Assembly: GCF_002265435.1 (NCBI RefSeq)
Contig: NZ_NOKQ01000276.1
Location: 84,546-148,545, forward strand
Length of the DNA stretch: 64,000 nt
Reading direction: 5' to 3'
Source: Tetzosporium hominis
Lineage (GTDB): Bacteria; Bacillota; Bacilli; Bacillales_A; Planococcaceae
A program made the translations under genes and the position numbers. Positions 36,110-45,282 of this stretch are shown piece by piece (the stretch's first letter is position 1; every line of letters starts with the position of its first letter). The notes beneath the pieces were generated by a model. The model saw only the letters and a program-made list of their open reading frames with translations. It did not search any database and had not been told where the DNA came from.

Positions 36110-36598
36110 ATGGAACTTCAAACATTAGTCGAGATGCAGCGCCAGTTAGATCAATATATAGAAGAAAAGCGAGGAATCGAAGAAGATGTCTTTGACCGAA
36201 AAGTCATTGCATTATTAGTCGAGCTTGGCGAACTGGCAAACGAAACACGAAGCTTCAAATTTTGGAGCGACAAGGGACCATCAGATAAAGCAATCATCGT
36301 CGAAGAATATGTGGACTCGATTCATTTCTTATTATCCATTGGAATTGAAAAAGGTCTCGACACGCAGCTTACGACGTGGCGGGAAGGGGATCGAGCAGAA
36401 GACCTGAATAGTGCGTTTCTTCAAACCTACGAACGCATTTTAAAATTCCAGAACCACTCAGACTTCTCGAATTATGCAAAGATCTGGGAATCTTACGCGG
36501 AGATTGCGAGACTACTAGGATTTACTACAGAGGATGTAGTAAGCGCATACCACGCTAAAAACGAACTTAATTACACACGACAACAGACAGGCTACTAA
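36110..36598 (+). CDS. dUTP diphosphatase, all-alpha (dimeric) family
   Basis: This 162-residue all-alpha NTP pyrophosphatase of the dUTPase_2/MazG superfamily would remove dUTP and supply dUMP. The metal-binding signature E-x-x-E then E-x-x-D is seen as LVELGELANE near residue 42 and VEEYVDSIHFLL near 72. Ribosome site AAAAAGGTGAG. It sits between divergent ysdB and ysdC. Some members act on other dNTPs. Confidence 0.82.
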   Translation: MELQTLVEMQRQLDQYIEEKRGIEEDVFDRKVIALLVELGELANETRSFKFWSDKGPSDKAIIVEEYVDSIHFLLSIGIEKGLDTQLTTWREGDRAEDLNSAFLQTYERILKFQNHSDFSNYAKIWESYAEIARLLGFTTEDVVSAYHAKNELNYTRQQTGY

Positions 36599-36605
36599 CT
36601 TACTG

Positions 36606-36635
36606 TTTACATTCTATTCAGTCTTTTCGTATAAT
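36606..36635 (+). promoter_or_regulatory. ysdC promoter
   Basis: TTTACA (36606-36611), 18 bp, TATAAT (36630-36635). Confidence 0.75.
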
Positions 36636-36664
36636 GGAAATAGATTGTTTAGGAGGTCGAAATA

Positions 36665-37753
36665 ATGACGAAGCTAGATGAAACATTGACAATGTTAAAA
36701 GATCTAACCGATGCTCGCGGGATTCCCGGGAATGAACGCGAAGCTCGCGAAGTGATGGAGAAATACATTACACCGTTTGCGGATGAAGTATCTTACGACA
36801 ACTTGGGAAGCTTGATTGCTAAAAAATCAGGGTCTCAAGATGGACCTAAAATCATGGTAGCTGGACATTTGGACGAAGTTGGATTCATGGTCTCTCGTAT
36901 CGATGATAAAGGGTTTATCTTCTTCCAACCGGTTGGTGGTTGGTGGAATCAAGTCATGCTAGCACAACGTGTGACGATCGTTACTCGTAAAAAAGGAGAC
37001 ATCACAGGTGTCATCGGTTCTAAACCGCCGCACATCTTATCTCCAGAAGCTCGTAAAAAACCAGTTGATATTAAAGACATGTTCGTTGATATCGGTGCCT
37101 CTTCGAAAGAAGAAGCGATGGAGTGGGGAGTTCTTCCGGGAGACATGATCGTTCCTTACTTCGAGTTCCATGTGATGAACAATGAAAAACTTCTACTAGC
37201 TAAGGCTTGGGATAACCGTATCGGCTGTGCGATTGCAATCGACGTTCTTAAAGGTCTTCAAGGACAAGAACATCCAAACACTGTGTATGGTGTTGGAACA
37301 GTACAAGAAGAAGTAGGTCTTCGTGGTGCGAAGACAGCTGCTATGAAAGTACAACCAGATATCGCATTCGCTGTGGATGTCGGTATCGCTGGCGACACAC
37401 CGGGAGTAACTCCTAAAGAGTCTACTTCTAAAATGGGTGAAGGTCCGCAAATCGTGTTGTTCGACGCTTCCATGGTATCCCACAAAGGTCTTCGTGATCT
37501 AGTTGTGGATACGGCGGACGAAGCAGGCATTCCGTATCAGTTCGAAACGATTGCTGGTGGCGGAACAGATGCAGGTGCTATTCACTTAACGATGAATGGT
37601 GTACCAGCTGTGGCGATTGGTGTAGCGACTCGTTATATTCACTCACATGCAGGAATCTTGCATCGTGATGATTACGAAAACGCTGTAAAACTGATTGTTG
37701 AGGTCATTAAAAAATTAGATGCGGATACAGTTGCAGAATTAAAATTTAACTAA
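36665..37753 (+). CDS. ysdC: M42 family metallopeptidase (YsdC)
   Basis: This is a dinuclear-metal aminopeptidase of 362 residues, related to tetrahedral peptidases and glucanase-annotated FrvX. Metal ligands and catalytic acids are visible: [11 protein letters not shown] (His), AWDNRIGC (bridging Asp), [10 protein letters not shown] (Glu pair), [10 protein letters not shown] (Asp), and RYIHSHAG (His). Ribosome site AGGAGG. The substrate is probably short acidic or neutral peptides from the cytoplasm. Confidence 0.92.
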   Translation: MTKLDETLTMLKDLTDARGIPGNEREAREVMEKYITPFADEVSYDNLGSLIAKKSGSQDGPKIMVAGHLDEVGFMVSRIDDKGFIFFQPVGGWWNQVMLAQRVTIVTRKKGDITGVIGSKPPHILSPEARKKPVDIKDMFVDIGASSKEEAMEWGVLPGDMIVPYFEFHVMNNEKLLLAKAWDNRIGCAIAIDVLKGLQGQEHPNTVYGVGTVQEEVGLRGAKTAAMKVQPDIAFAVDVGIAGDTPGVTPKESTSKMGEGPQIVLFDASMVSHKGLRDLVVDTADEAGIPYQFETIAGGGTDAGAIHLTMNGVPAVAIGVATRYIHSHAGILHRDDYENAVKLIVEVIKKLDADTVAELKFN

Positions 37754-37762
37754 TTGTAGTAG

Positions 37763-37830
37763 ACCCCTGGGGTTGTTACGATGATCGAGAAAACTCGATT
37801 GTGAGACAACCCCCGGGGTTATTTTATTAT
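37763..37830 (+). terminator. Terminator of ysdC
   Basis: Long two-part hairpin: outer ACCCCTGGGGTTGT (37763-37776) with 37806-37819 and inner ATCGAG/CTCGAT, followed by TATTTTATTATTTT. Confidence 0.85.
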
Positions 37831-37836
37831 TTTGCA

Positions 37837-37890
37837 TTGACATTCACCTTTATGTATATTTATAATACTAATTACATGAATATACATTAA
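37837..37890 (+). promoter_or_regulatory. argF promoter with ArgR-type boxes
   Basis: Perfect TTGACA (37837-37842), 18 bp, perfect TATAAT (37861-37866). CATGAATATACATTAA (37875-37890) matches 13 of 16 positions of the ARG box AATGAATAWTYATTCA. A weaker match overlaps the -10 at 37851-37866, with centres 24 bp apart. Confidence 0.65.
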
Positions 37891-37905
37891 GGGGATGTGG
37901 AAAAA

Positions 37906-38868
37906 ATGAAGTTGTTAGAATGGGTGAACATTAAACCAGTAGAAAGTTTGAAAGGGAAAGATCTACTGACGTTATTTGATTATTCAACAGAAGAAGTAAA
38001 AGAATTGCTGGAACTTGCTAAAAACCTCAAGTTCCTTACGAAAGAAGGAAAGTGTCCACCACTTCTTGCAGGAAAGACACTTGGAATGATTTTTGAGAAA
38101 CATTCGACTCGAACTCGCATCTCATTCGAAGTGGGAATGCAGCAACTTGGAGGTTACGGTATGTTTATGCATTCTCGTGATTTGCAAATTGGTCGTGGGG
38201 AGTCCGTGTACGATACGGCGCACGTGCTGTCGGGCTATCTAGATGGCATCATGATTCGCGCTAACTCCCATCAAATGGTGGAAGAGCTTGCGGAACATGC
38301 TCAGGTTCCAGTTATCAATGGTTTGACGGACTTGTTCCATCCATGCCAAGCTCTAGCGGATATGCTGACACTTCAAGAAGTTCAAGGAGAACTTGCTGGG
38401 AAGAAACTGACTTACATCGGAGACGGGAATAATGTGGCGCACTCGTTGGCCATTGCTGCAGCACATCTCGGAATGCACATTGCCATTGCCACACCTCCTG
38501 GCTATGAGCCGGTCGAGTGGATCGCAGAAAAGATCTCCAAGCTTGCTATAACAAACGGTGGGTCACTCCTCATCACAACTGATCCAGTTAAAGCGGTCGA
38601 GGGAGCTGATTGTATTTATACAGATGTTTGGACGTCGATGGGGCAAGAGGAAGAAACGCAGGCTCGTCTAAAAGCATTTCAGTCGTTCCAAGTAAATGAT
38701 GCTCTCGTTGCTCATGCTAAAACAGATTATGCGTTCTTGCATTGTTTGCCAGCGCACCGCGAAGAAGAAGTCACGGCTAGTCTGATCGATGGGCCGAACT
38801 CGTATGTATTCCAACAAGCGGAGAACCGCTTGCATGCACAAAAAGCAGTACTTGCTTCCTTGTTATAA
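37906..38868 (+). CDS. argF: Ornithine carbamoyltransferase
   Basis: ArgF converts ornithine and carbamoyl phosphate to citrulline. It has 320 residues from ATG 37906, which sits about 10 bases after AAGGGGA; GTG 37897 is too close. The carbamoyl-phosphate site STRTR, HPCQALADM, the ornithine site DVWTSMG and the catalytic HCLPAHR are all present. It is a single-gene unit here, away from other arg genes, but the ARG boxes suggest biosynthetic control. The fermentative arcB role is less likely because arcA/arcC are not next to it. Confidence 0.93.
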   Translation: MKLLEWVNIKPVESLKGKDLLTLFDYSTEEVKELLELAKNLKFLTKEGKCPPLLAGKTLGMIFEKHSTRTRISFEVGMQQLGGYGMFMHSRDLQIGRGESVYDTAHVLSGYLDGIMIRANSHQMVEELAEHAQVPVINGLTDLFHPCQALADMLTLQEVQGELAGKKLTYIGDGNNVAHSLAIAAAHLGMHIAIATPPGYEPVEWIAEKISKLAITNGGSLLITTDPVKAVEGADCIYTDVWTSMGQEEETQARLKAFQSFQVNDALVAHAKTDYAFLHCLPAHREEEVTASLIDGPNSYVFQQAENRLHAQKAVLASLL

Positions 38869-38945
38869 CTTTCTGTAACGGCAGGCGTCCGCTACGGAGA
38901 GGTTTTGTTCAGGACTTGCCAGAGGGCGAGCTGAGCTACATAGTG

Positions 38946-38977
38946 AAATGGCCCGGGAGACGCTGGGCCATTTTTTT
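38946..38977. terminator. Terminator between convergent argF and sspI
   Basis: AAATGGCCC/GGGCCATTT with a 10-nt loop and T7; A/T symmetry makes it usable from both sides. Confidence 0.85.
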
Positions 38978-39185
38978 AATTGTTGAAAGTTTTCTCAAGC
39001 AGTTTGACGGCATCTTGCTTGAGATGCGGTTCGGCTTGCTGCCACCATTTTTTAAAGAACACACCGAGACCAGGCAAGAAATGCTCGTTGCATTTTTTGA
39101 TAGCATCTTCGACCATAGCGTACAAGTCTTCAGAACTAGAACCGGCTACACTCGAACTGATCGATTGTCGAATTTGAAATGACAT
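38976..39185 (-). CDS. sspI: Small acid-soluble spore protein SspI
   Basis: This is a minor spore core protein of 69 residues made in the forespore. The family pattern is visible: an N-terminal SFQIRQSISSSVAG, a central variable acidic part, and HFLPGLGVFFKKWWQQ, the core motif of SspI. The B. subtilis sspI gene likewise sits next to ysgA-pheST. The ribosome site GGAGGG precedes ATG. A sigma-G-type promoter lies upstream. Its presence implies the organism can sporulate. Confidence 0.88.
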   Translation of the reverse strand: MSFQIRQSISSSVAGSSSEDLYAMVEDAIKKCNEHFLPGLGVFFKKWWQQAEPHLKQDAVKLLEKTFNN

Positions 39186-39207
39186 GTTTATCCCTCCGTT
39201 TCCTCCC

Positions 39208-39237
39208 TAGTATGTTTTCTGACAATCCAAATTATGC
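39208..39237 (-). promoter_or_regulatory. Sigma-G-type promoter of sspI
   Basis: On the minus strand GCATA (39237-39233), 18 bp, CATACTA (39214-39208). These fit the forespore sigma-G consensus GNATR and CATWNTA without mismatch. Confidence 0.75.
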
Positions 39238-39278
39238 AGCAACCTGTGATACACTAAAAAGAAAAAAAGAGGTATCGT

Positions 39279-40043
39279 ATGAAACGCATCGAATCGACTG
39301 GCAATGCTCTCGTGAAGCATTGGAAAAAACTGATCACGACTCGTAAAGATCGTGAAAAATCGAAAGAGTTTGTAGTGGAAGGCTATCACTTAGTGGAAGA
39401 AGCCTTGAAAGTCCCTGGGATGGTAAGGCATATCCTTTTAGGAGACCACGCTTCACTTGAGCACAAGTGGGATATAGACGGTGTTGAAGTGATTGAAATT
39501 AGTACAGAAGTAGTTAACGAGCTTGCTGACACAGAGCACACACAAGGCATCTTCGCACATTGTAGCGAACCGAGCTGGAAAGTCGCACCGAGTGAGTGGA
39601 GCCGCGTCCTACTTATTGACTCTGTCCAAGACCCAGGGAATGTAGGCACGATGATTCGCACGGCAGATGCTGCTGGAGTGGATGCTGTCATTTTAGGAAA
39701 AGGCAGCGCAGACGCATACAATCCAAAGACACTTCGTTCGGCTCAAGGCTCGACGTTCCATTTGCCGGTGATTAAAGCGGATCTTGAGGAATGGATTCCT
39801 TCACTTGCAGACGAAGGCTTCTCCATCATGGGAACGGCTCTTGAAAATGCGAGCAACTACAAAGAAGTAGCTGTCACACAGAAAATGGCGTTCATCATGG
39901 GGAACGAGGGAAGCGGTGTACAGCCAAACCTTCTGCAACAAGTGGACCAGCGCGTCTCGATTCCGATTTACGGAAAAGCAGAGTCGCTTAATGTGGCTAT
40001 CGCTACGGCTATCGTCTTGTATCACTTCGCTGAAAAAGCTTGA
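39279..40043 (+). CDS. ysgA: TrmH/SpoU family RNA 2'-O-methyltransferase (YsgA)
   Basis: This SPOUT methyltransferase has 254 residues and likely acts on rRNA. An N-terminal L30e-like substrate domain (1-95) precedes the knotted catalytic domain with motif 1 DPGNVGTMIRTADAAG, motif 2 IMGNEGSGV and motif 3 IPIYGKAESLNVAIA. The target nucleotide cannot be told from sequence. The pheS promoter overlaps its stop codon. Confidence 0.92.
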   Translation: MKRIESTGNALVKHWKKLITTRKDREKSKEFVVEGYHLVEEALKVPGMVRHILLGDHASLEHKWDIDGVEVIEISTEVVNELADTEHTQGIFAHCSEPSWKVAPSEWSRVLLIDSVQDPGNVGTMIRTADAAGVDAVILGKGSADAYNPKTLRSAQGSTFHLPVIKADLEEWIPSLADEGFSIMGTALENASNYKEVAVTQKMAFIMGNEGSGVQPNLLQQVDQRVSIPIYGKAESLNVAIATAIVLYHFAEKA

Positions 40044-40068
40044 ATTTCCACTAGGGCACTCGTATAAT
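40040..40068 (+). promoter_or_regulatory. pheST promoter
   Basis: TTGAAT (40040-40045), 17 bp, TATAAT (40063-40068). The -35 overlaps the ysgA stop. Confidence 0.8.
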
Positions 40069-40077
40069 TGAAATGAA

Positions 40078-40319
40078 AATACAACAGCAATGACCGGGAA
40101 AAGTATAAGAAGAGCTGAATGGTTTCAGGGAGAACGTGGCGAGACTGCAACCACTTCCCATTCGCTTCTTAGAAGTTCACCCCAGGTAGCTGCCACTTAG
40201 ACCAGAAATGTAAAGGTGGCCGGTTCCGAGCCGTTATTCGTTTGAGTGATGATGCTTTGAGCATGATAACTAGGGTGGTACCGCGATGATAACTCGTCCC
40301 TTTTTGGGGCGGGTTTTTT
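40078..40319 (+). ncRNA. T-box leader of pheST
   Basis: T-box sequence AACTAGGGTGGTACCGCG at 40268-40285, followed by a terminator (40293-40300 with 40306-40313 and T6). AGAAGTTCACC near 40170 places a TTC triplet in the expected specifier context for phenylalanine. The same arrangement occurs in B. subtilis pheS. Confidence 0.93.
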
Positions 40320-40345
40320 GTTTGTCAAAAAAGGAGGAACAACTG

Positions 40346-41383
40346 ATGGAAGCACAACTTGCTGCACTGAAACAAGAAGTTATTCAAAAGATCACAGATG
40401 CGCAATCAGTCAAAGAACTGCAAGACGTCCGCGTGGCGTATCTCGGTAAAAAAGGACCGATCACAGATTTACTCAAAGGTATGGGCAAATTGCCTGCTGA
40501 AGAGCGTCCGAAGATGGGAGCACTTGTTAATGAGATGCGCCAAGAAGTTACAGCTGTACTAGACGAGCGTTCGGTAGAGCTTGAGCAAGCGGCAATTGAT
40601 GCCCAACTTGCAAACGAGACGATTGATGTGACGTTACCAGGACGTACGGTCCAAATCGGGAATCACCATCCGTTAACGAGAGTCATCGAAGAAATCGAAG
40701 ACTTATTCATCGGTATGGGCTACGAGATCGCAGAAGGTCCAGAAGTCGAGAAAGATTATTACAACTTTGAAGCGCTAAACCTTCCGAAAGGTCACCCGGC
40801 TCGGGATATGCAAGACTCGTTCTACATCTCAGAAGAATTGTTATTACGCACGCACACGTCACCTGTTCAAGCACGTACGATGGAGCAGAAGCAAGGCGAA
40901 CCGATTCGCATCATCTGTCCTGGTAAAGTGTTCCGTCGTGACAACGATGACGCGACACACTCGCACCAATTCATGCAAATCGAAGGATTAGTCATTGGCG
41001 AGAACATTCGTATGACCGATCTAAAGGGAACGCTTGACCTACTCGGGAAAAAGATGTTCGGTCAAGACCGTGAAATTCGTCTGCGCCCAAGCTTCTTCCC
41101 GTTCACTGAGCCATCTGTTGAAATGGATATCTCTTGCTTCAAATGTGGCGGTAGTGGCTGTTCAGTATGTAAAGGAACTGGCTGGATTGAAATTTTAGGT
41201 GCGGGTATGGTGCACCCAGATGTCCTTCGCATGGCAGGATACGATCCAGAAAAAGTGTCTGGTTTTGCTTTCGGTATCGGAGCAGAGCGAATTGCGATGC
41301 TGAAATATGGCGTAGAAGATATTCGCCATTTCTATACAAACGATATGCGATTCATCAAGCAATTTGAACGCAGTGAAGGGTAA
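40346..41383 (+). CDS. pheS: Phenylalanine-tRNA ligase subunit alpha
   Basis: PheS is the catalytic subunit of the alpha2-beta2 enzyme, 345 residues. ATG 40346 follows AAGGAGGAA; the longer frame runs into the T-box. The N-terminal coiled coil (1-90) binds tRNA. Class II motifs include [34 protein letters not shown] and the C-terminal [14 protein letters not shown]. The insert [17 protein letters not shown] has two Cys pairs, a zinc-like feature found in many Firmicute PheS proteins. pheT follows after 12 bp. Confidence 0.98.
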   Translation: MEAQLAALKQEVIQKITDAQSVKELQDVRVAYLGKKGPITDLLKGMGKLPAEERPKMGALVNEMRQEVTAVLDERSVELEQAAIDAQLANETIDVTLPGRTVQIGNHHPLTRVIEEIEDLFIGMGYEIAEGPEVEKDYYNFEALNLPKGHPARDMQDSFYISEELLLRTHTSPVQARTMEQKQGEPIRIICPGKVFRRDNDDATHSHQFMQIEGLVIGENIRMTDLKGTLDLLGKKMFGQDREIRLRPSFFPFTEPSVEMDISCFKCGGSGCSVCKGTGWIEILGAGMVHPDVLRMAGYDPEKVSGFAFGIGAERIAMLKYGVEDIRHFYTNDMRFIKQFERSEG

Positions 41384-41395
41384 GGAGGAGACAGT

Positions 41396-43804
41396 ATGTT
41401 AGTATCACTCAATTGGTTAGCAGACTACGTGGATTTGACGGATCAACAGCCTGCTGAACTCGCAGAAAAAATTACGCGCTCGGGAATCGAAGTAGATGCC
41501 ATCGAAGTGCGTTCACAAGATATGAAAAATGTCGTGATTGGTCACGTGGTTTCTAAAGAGAAACATCCGGAAGCGGACAAATTAAATATTTGCCAAGTTG
41601 ACGTGGGAACAGGGGAATTGTCTCAAATCGTTTGTGGCGCTCCGAACGTGGATGCGGGGCAGAACGTGATTGTTGCAGTGCCTGGTGCACGTTTACCAGG
41701 AGGCTTTAAAATTAAGAAAGCGAAACTTCGCGGACAAGAATCAAACGGTATGATCTGTTCTCTTCAAGAGCTAGGGATCGAAGGGAAAGTTGTGCCGAAA
41801 GCCTTTGCAGATGGGATTTTTGTTTTGCCAGCGGATGCTCCAGTTGGACAAGACGCACTGGACTATCTAACGCTACATGATACGATCCTTGAGCTAGGTT
41901 TGACACCGAATCGCGCTGATGCGATGAGCATGTTAGGAGTCGCATACGAAGTAGCTGCTATTTTACAAAAGCCTGTTAAACTTCCGGAAATCGCTTATGC
42001 TTCTGCAACTGAAACGGCACAGGATGCATTAAAACTTCGTGTTGATGCGTTAGATGCAAATCCTCTGTATATCGCAAAAGTGATCAAAGATATCAAAGTC
42101 GGCCCATCCCCACAATGGTTGCAAAATCGCTTGATGGCAGTCGGTGTCCGACCTCACAACAATGTAGTCGACATCACGAACTATGTGTTGATGGAATACG
42201 GCCAACCGCTCCACGCGTTTGATTATGACCGTCTCGCAACGAAAGAAATCGTCGTTCGTATGGCTACTGAAGGCGAAGTGATGACAACTCTTGATGACCA
42301 AGAACGCAAATTGGTAGCTACAGACTTAGTCATCACAAACGGTCAAGAGCCAGTCGCTGTTGCTGGTGTTATGGGTGGCGCAAACAGTGAGGTCCATGCA
42401 GGCACGACTACTGTCGTACTAGAGTCTGCGTACTTCACAGGTAGCTTCATCCGTCAAACTTCGAAACGCCTAGGACTTCGCTCGGATGCGTCTGCTCGTT
42501 TTGAAAAAGGAGTCGACCCAAACCGTGTGGAAGCTGCTGCTGAACGTGCAGCTCAACTGCTTGCAGAGCTTGCAGGAGGAACGGTTTTAGCTGGTAGTGT
42601 GGTCGTAGATGAACTAGATAAATCGCCTAAGAAAGTAATCGTATCACCAGACTTCATCAACGAACGTCTAGGGATGAAAATTTCATTTGATGAGATGCAG
42701 CATATCTTGACGCGCTTACAGTTCCCATTCGAAGTAGCGAACGGCTTGTTCTACATCGATGCACCGACGCGTCGCCAAGACATCGTCATTCCAGAAGACA
42801 TCGTAGAAGAAATTGCACGTATGTACGGCTATGACCGTATCCCGATGACGTTGCCAGAAGGCGCTCATCAAGCGGGTGGTTTGACTCCGTATCAAGCTAA
42901 ACGTCGTCTAGTCCGTCAAACTCTTGAAGGAGCAGGACTCTATCAGGCGGTAACATATTCGTTGACGTCCTCAGAACAAGCACAACGATTTGCACTACAC
43001 GAAGCACCGGTTACCAAATTATTAATGCCGATGTCGGAAGAACGCAGCACACTTCGTCAAAGTCTGATTCCTCATTTAGTAGAAGCAGCGAGCTATAATG
43101 TAGCACGCCGTGTAGAAAGTGTCGCACTTTATGAAGTGGGTTCTGTGTTCTTGGATCAAGGCATGGACGAATTGCCAGTAGAAATCGAGCATGTGGCAGG
43201 CGTTGTGACAGGCCTTTGGGTAGACAATGCATGGCAAGGCGAGAAGAAGCTAGTCGATTTCTTCGTAATAAAAGGAATCGTTGAAGCACTTGCAGCGAAA
43301 CTTGGAGCAACTCTTTCTTACCGTCAAGCAAAACGAGACGGCTTGCACCCAGGACGCACTGCAGATATTTTGTTTGGCGAGATTGTGGTAGGCTTTATCG
43401 GTCAATTGCATCCTACTGAACAAAAACGTCTCGATTTGAAAGAGACATATGTGTTTGAACTGAACATGCAAGCACTGATTACAGAAGTTCTTCCAACCAT
43501 CAGTTATACAGCCGTATCTCGTTTCCCGGCAATCACGCGTGATATCGCGCTAGTGGTGGACCGCGAAACGCCAGCAGCAACTTTGGAATCGGTAATCCGA
43601 GCTTCAGGTGGTAAGCTGGTGACAGGGATTCGTCTATTTGACTTATATCAAGGAGACAAGATGGCGGCCGATAAAAAATCGGTTGCGTTCTCCATCACAT
43701 ATCAAGATCCAGAGCGAACGCTAACAGACGAAGAAGTCGTAGCAGCACATGATAAAGTAATTTCTGCACTTGCTGAACAAGTAGGGGCGGAACTGCGAGG
43801 ATAA
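41396..43804 (+). CDS. pheT: Phenylalanine-tRNA ligase subunit beta
   Basis: PheT supplies tRNA binding and editing, 802 residues. Domains run in order: EMAP-like tRNA-binding domain (about 39-155), B3/B4 editing domain with LTPNRADAMS and VDITNYVLMEYGQPLHAFD, B5 domain (about 405-480), class II-like core with LRQSLIPHLVEAASYN, and the C-terminal FDX-ACB domain with SRFPAITRDIALVVD. Ribosome site AAGGAGGAG. It ends in a strong terminator. Confidence 0.98.
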   Translation: MLVSLNWLADYVDLTDQQPAELAEKITRSGIEVDAIEVRSQDMKNVVIGHVVSKEKHPEADKLNICQVDVGTGELSQIVCGAPNVDAGQNVIVAVPGARLPGGFKIKKAKLRGQESNGMICSLQELGIEGKVVPKAFADGIFVLPADAPVGQDALDYLTLHDTILELGLTPNRADAMSMLGVAYEVAAILQKPVKLPEIAYASATETAQDALKLRVDALDANPLYIAKVIKDIKVGPSPQWLQNRLMAVGVRPHNNVVDITNYVLMEYGQPLHAFDYDRLATKEIVVRMATEGEVMTTLDDQERKLVATDLVITNGQEPVAVAGVMGGANSEVHAGTTTVVLESAYFTGSFIRQTSKRLGLRSDASARFEKGVDPNRVEAAAERAAQLLAELAGGTVLAGSVVVDELDKSPKKVIVSPDFINERLGMKISFDEMQHILTRLQFPFEVANGLFYIDAPTRRQDIVIPEDIVEEIARMYGYDRIPMTLPEGAHQAGGLTPYQAKRRLVRQTLEGAGLYQAVTYSLTSSEQAQRFALHEAPVTKLLMPMSEERSTLRQSLIPHLVEAASYNVARRVESVALYEVGSVFLDQGMDELPVEIEHVAGVVTGLWVDNAWQGEKKLVDFFVIKGIVEALAAKLGATLSYRQAKRDGLHPGRTADILFGEIVVGFIGQLHPTEQKRLDLKETYVFELNMQALITEVLPTISYTAVSRFPAITRDIALVVDRETPAATLESVIRASGGKLVTGIRLFDLYQGDKMAADKKSVAFSITYQDPERTLTDEEVVAAHDKVISALAEQVGAELRG

Positions 43805-43809
43805 TTGGA

Positions 43810-43847
43810 AAAGACCTAGAGGATTTGTGTCCTCTAGGTCTTTTTTT
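43810..43847 (+). terminator. Terminator of pheST
   Basis: A 14-bp perfect stem (AAAGACCTAGAGGA left arm) with 6-nt loop and T7. Confidence 0.93.
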
Positions 43848-43899
43848 GAGAAGTAAGTTCGGTTTAGTGTGACAGGATCTTTATAAGAAAAGTGGCGGG

Positions 43900-44003
43900 G
43901 TTTGTTCCCTTCAGACGCCAGTTTGTGCCCTTAAATCTTGGTTTGTGCCCGCAGCTCATCCGTTTGTGCCCTTTGTCTGTCGGTTTGTGTCCTTAGCCCT
44001 CCA
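43900..44003. repeat. Tandem array of 20-21-bp units (array C)
   Basis: Five units start at 43900, 43921, 43941, 43962 and 43983. Each opens with GTTTGTGCCCTT or a close variant (GTTTGTTCCCTT, GTTTGTGTCCTT), followed by 9 unrelated bases. Periods are 21, 20, 21 and 21. It lies between the convergent 3' ends of pheT and rnhC. Confidence 0.92.
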
Positions 44004-44016
44004 TCACACTAAAATC

Positions 44017-44931
44017 TCATCGCCGGGACAACTTCAACGCCTTTTGGGTATTCGCAAAATGGGCTTTCGTAATCGTCCGAAGATAATCTAAACCGCGTTT
44101 TCGAATGATGCGTGCGGCTACTTCATCGACTTTGGCGCCTGCCCCTTTTGGAATTGTCACACCAGCCTGTTCAGACAACTTATCCATTTCCTCTAGAAAC
44201 GCATTGCGAGCTAGAATGGAAGCCGCTGCAACTGCTACATGAAGACCTTCTGCTTTTGTGGCAAAGTAAACATTTTCTTCAACGATCTCAAGTTGTTTCG
44301 CAAGGTGACGATAGTATACGGACTTTTCCGCAAATTGATCAATCAAAATAGCATCGGGCTTTGTATCTCCAAGCTTTCGCAACACATGTTTCAGAGCCTG
44401 GTTGTGAAGGAGAGCTTTGATTTTCCCTTGAGACCACTTTTTATCTGTAGCATCGTTGTACTTATTCATTGGAAGTACTAAGATGCTGTGTGGAAATGAG
44501 GCTTGGATGTCCGGCGCAACTTTGCGGATGAACGTATCGTTCAATTGTTTAGAATCTTTGCAGCCGAGTTCGATGGCCAATTCAATTTTATCGGCAGGGA
44601 TGTAACAAGCTGCTACTGTAATCGGACCGAAAAAGTCTCCAGTTCCGGTTTCATCAGAGCCGATAACGGACAGACGGTCGAATCCAGCTGGAAGAAGAGC
44701 CGATTTTTTCTTAGCAGCCCCACCATCGGAAGCCTGCCACTTTTCAGCTTCTCGCGCGGCACCACTACCTTGAAACATGACTTTTCCGGAACGATAAGCG
44801 CTGATACGGGTATCAGAGAGCGCAGCGGCGAACACCATCCCAGGTGCTTTTACTGGGATTTCATAAGAAGAATATGAGGTTTTTAGTCTAGATAACGCAT
44901 CGTTTTCAAGTTGAATGACAATGTTTGACAT
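44017..44931 (-). CDS. rnhC: Ribonuclease HIII
   Basis: RnhC cleaves RNA in RNA-DNA hybrids. It has 304 residues. An N-terminal TBP-like hybrid-binding domain (about 1-85) precedes the catalytic domain with GSDETGTGDFFGPITVAA, the Asp in GCKDSKQLND, and LIDQFA. AVAAASILARNAFL completes the active site. It is divergent from zapA, as in B. subtilis (rnhC-zapA-cvpA-polX-mutS2). Confidence 0.96.
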   Translation of the reverse strand: MSNIVIQLENDALSRLKTSYSSYEIPVKAPGMVFAAALSDTRISAYRSGKVMFQGSGAAREAEKWQASDGGAAKKKSALLPAGFDRLSVIGSDETGTGDFFGPITVAACYIPADKIELAIELGCKDSKQLNDTFIRKVAPDIQASFPHSILVLPMNKYNDATDKKWSQGKIKALLHNQALKHVLRKLGDTKPDAILIDQFAEKSVYYRHLAKQLEIVEENVYFATKAEGLHVAVAAASILARNAFLEEMDKLSEQAGVTIPKGAGAKVDEVAARIIRKRGLDYLRTITKAHFANTQKALKLSRR

Positions 44932-45009
44932 AACATGGGTTCCTTTCTTTCCAACTCACTTTACTTCATGGTATCATAGAAACTAGGATTTTCTGAGGAG
45001 GTCTTGTCT

Positions 45010-45282
45010 TTGTCAGATCAAACAATTACACGGGTAGCCGTGGATATTTACGGCAATACATACAAAATGGCAGGATATGAATCGGCTGGACATATGCGAC
45101 TAGTAGCTACTATGGTAGATGATAAGATGAGAGAGATTCAACGTACCAATCCAAGCCTGGATACAGCAAAGCTTGCTGTCCTGACAGCCGTGAACACGAT
45201 GCACGACTACTTAAAAGTAAAAGAACAAATGGAACAACTAGAACAGGAATTGAAACAGATAAAGGGCGGTCTAAATGGTTGA
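45010..45282 (+). CDS. zapA: Cell division protein ZapA
   Basis: ZapA binds FtsZ and bundles protofilaments at the division ring. It has 90 residues from TTG 45010, chosen because GAGGAGGT lies 8 bases upstream while TTG 45004 is too close. The fold shows [23 protein letters not shown], and [19 protein letters not shown], followed by a C-terminal coiled coil rich in Glu/Gln. The end overlaps cvpA by 8 bp. Confidence 0.93.
   Translation: MSDQTITRVAVDIYGNTYKMAGYESAGHMRLVATMVDDKMREIQRTNPSLDTAKLAVLTAVNTMHDYLKVKEQMEQLEQELKQIKGGLNG

Noticed and set aside
38869..38945. Possible regulatory RNA after argF
   Set aside because: GC-rich with small complementarities but no consistent fold or known motif; only the terminator is supported.
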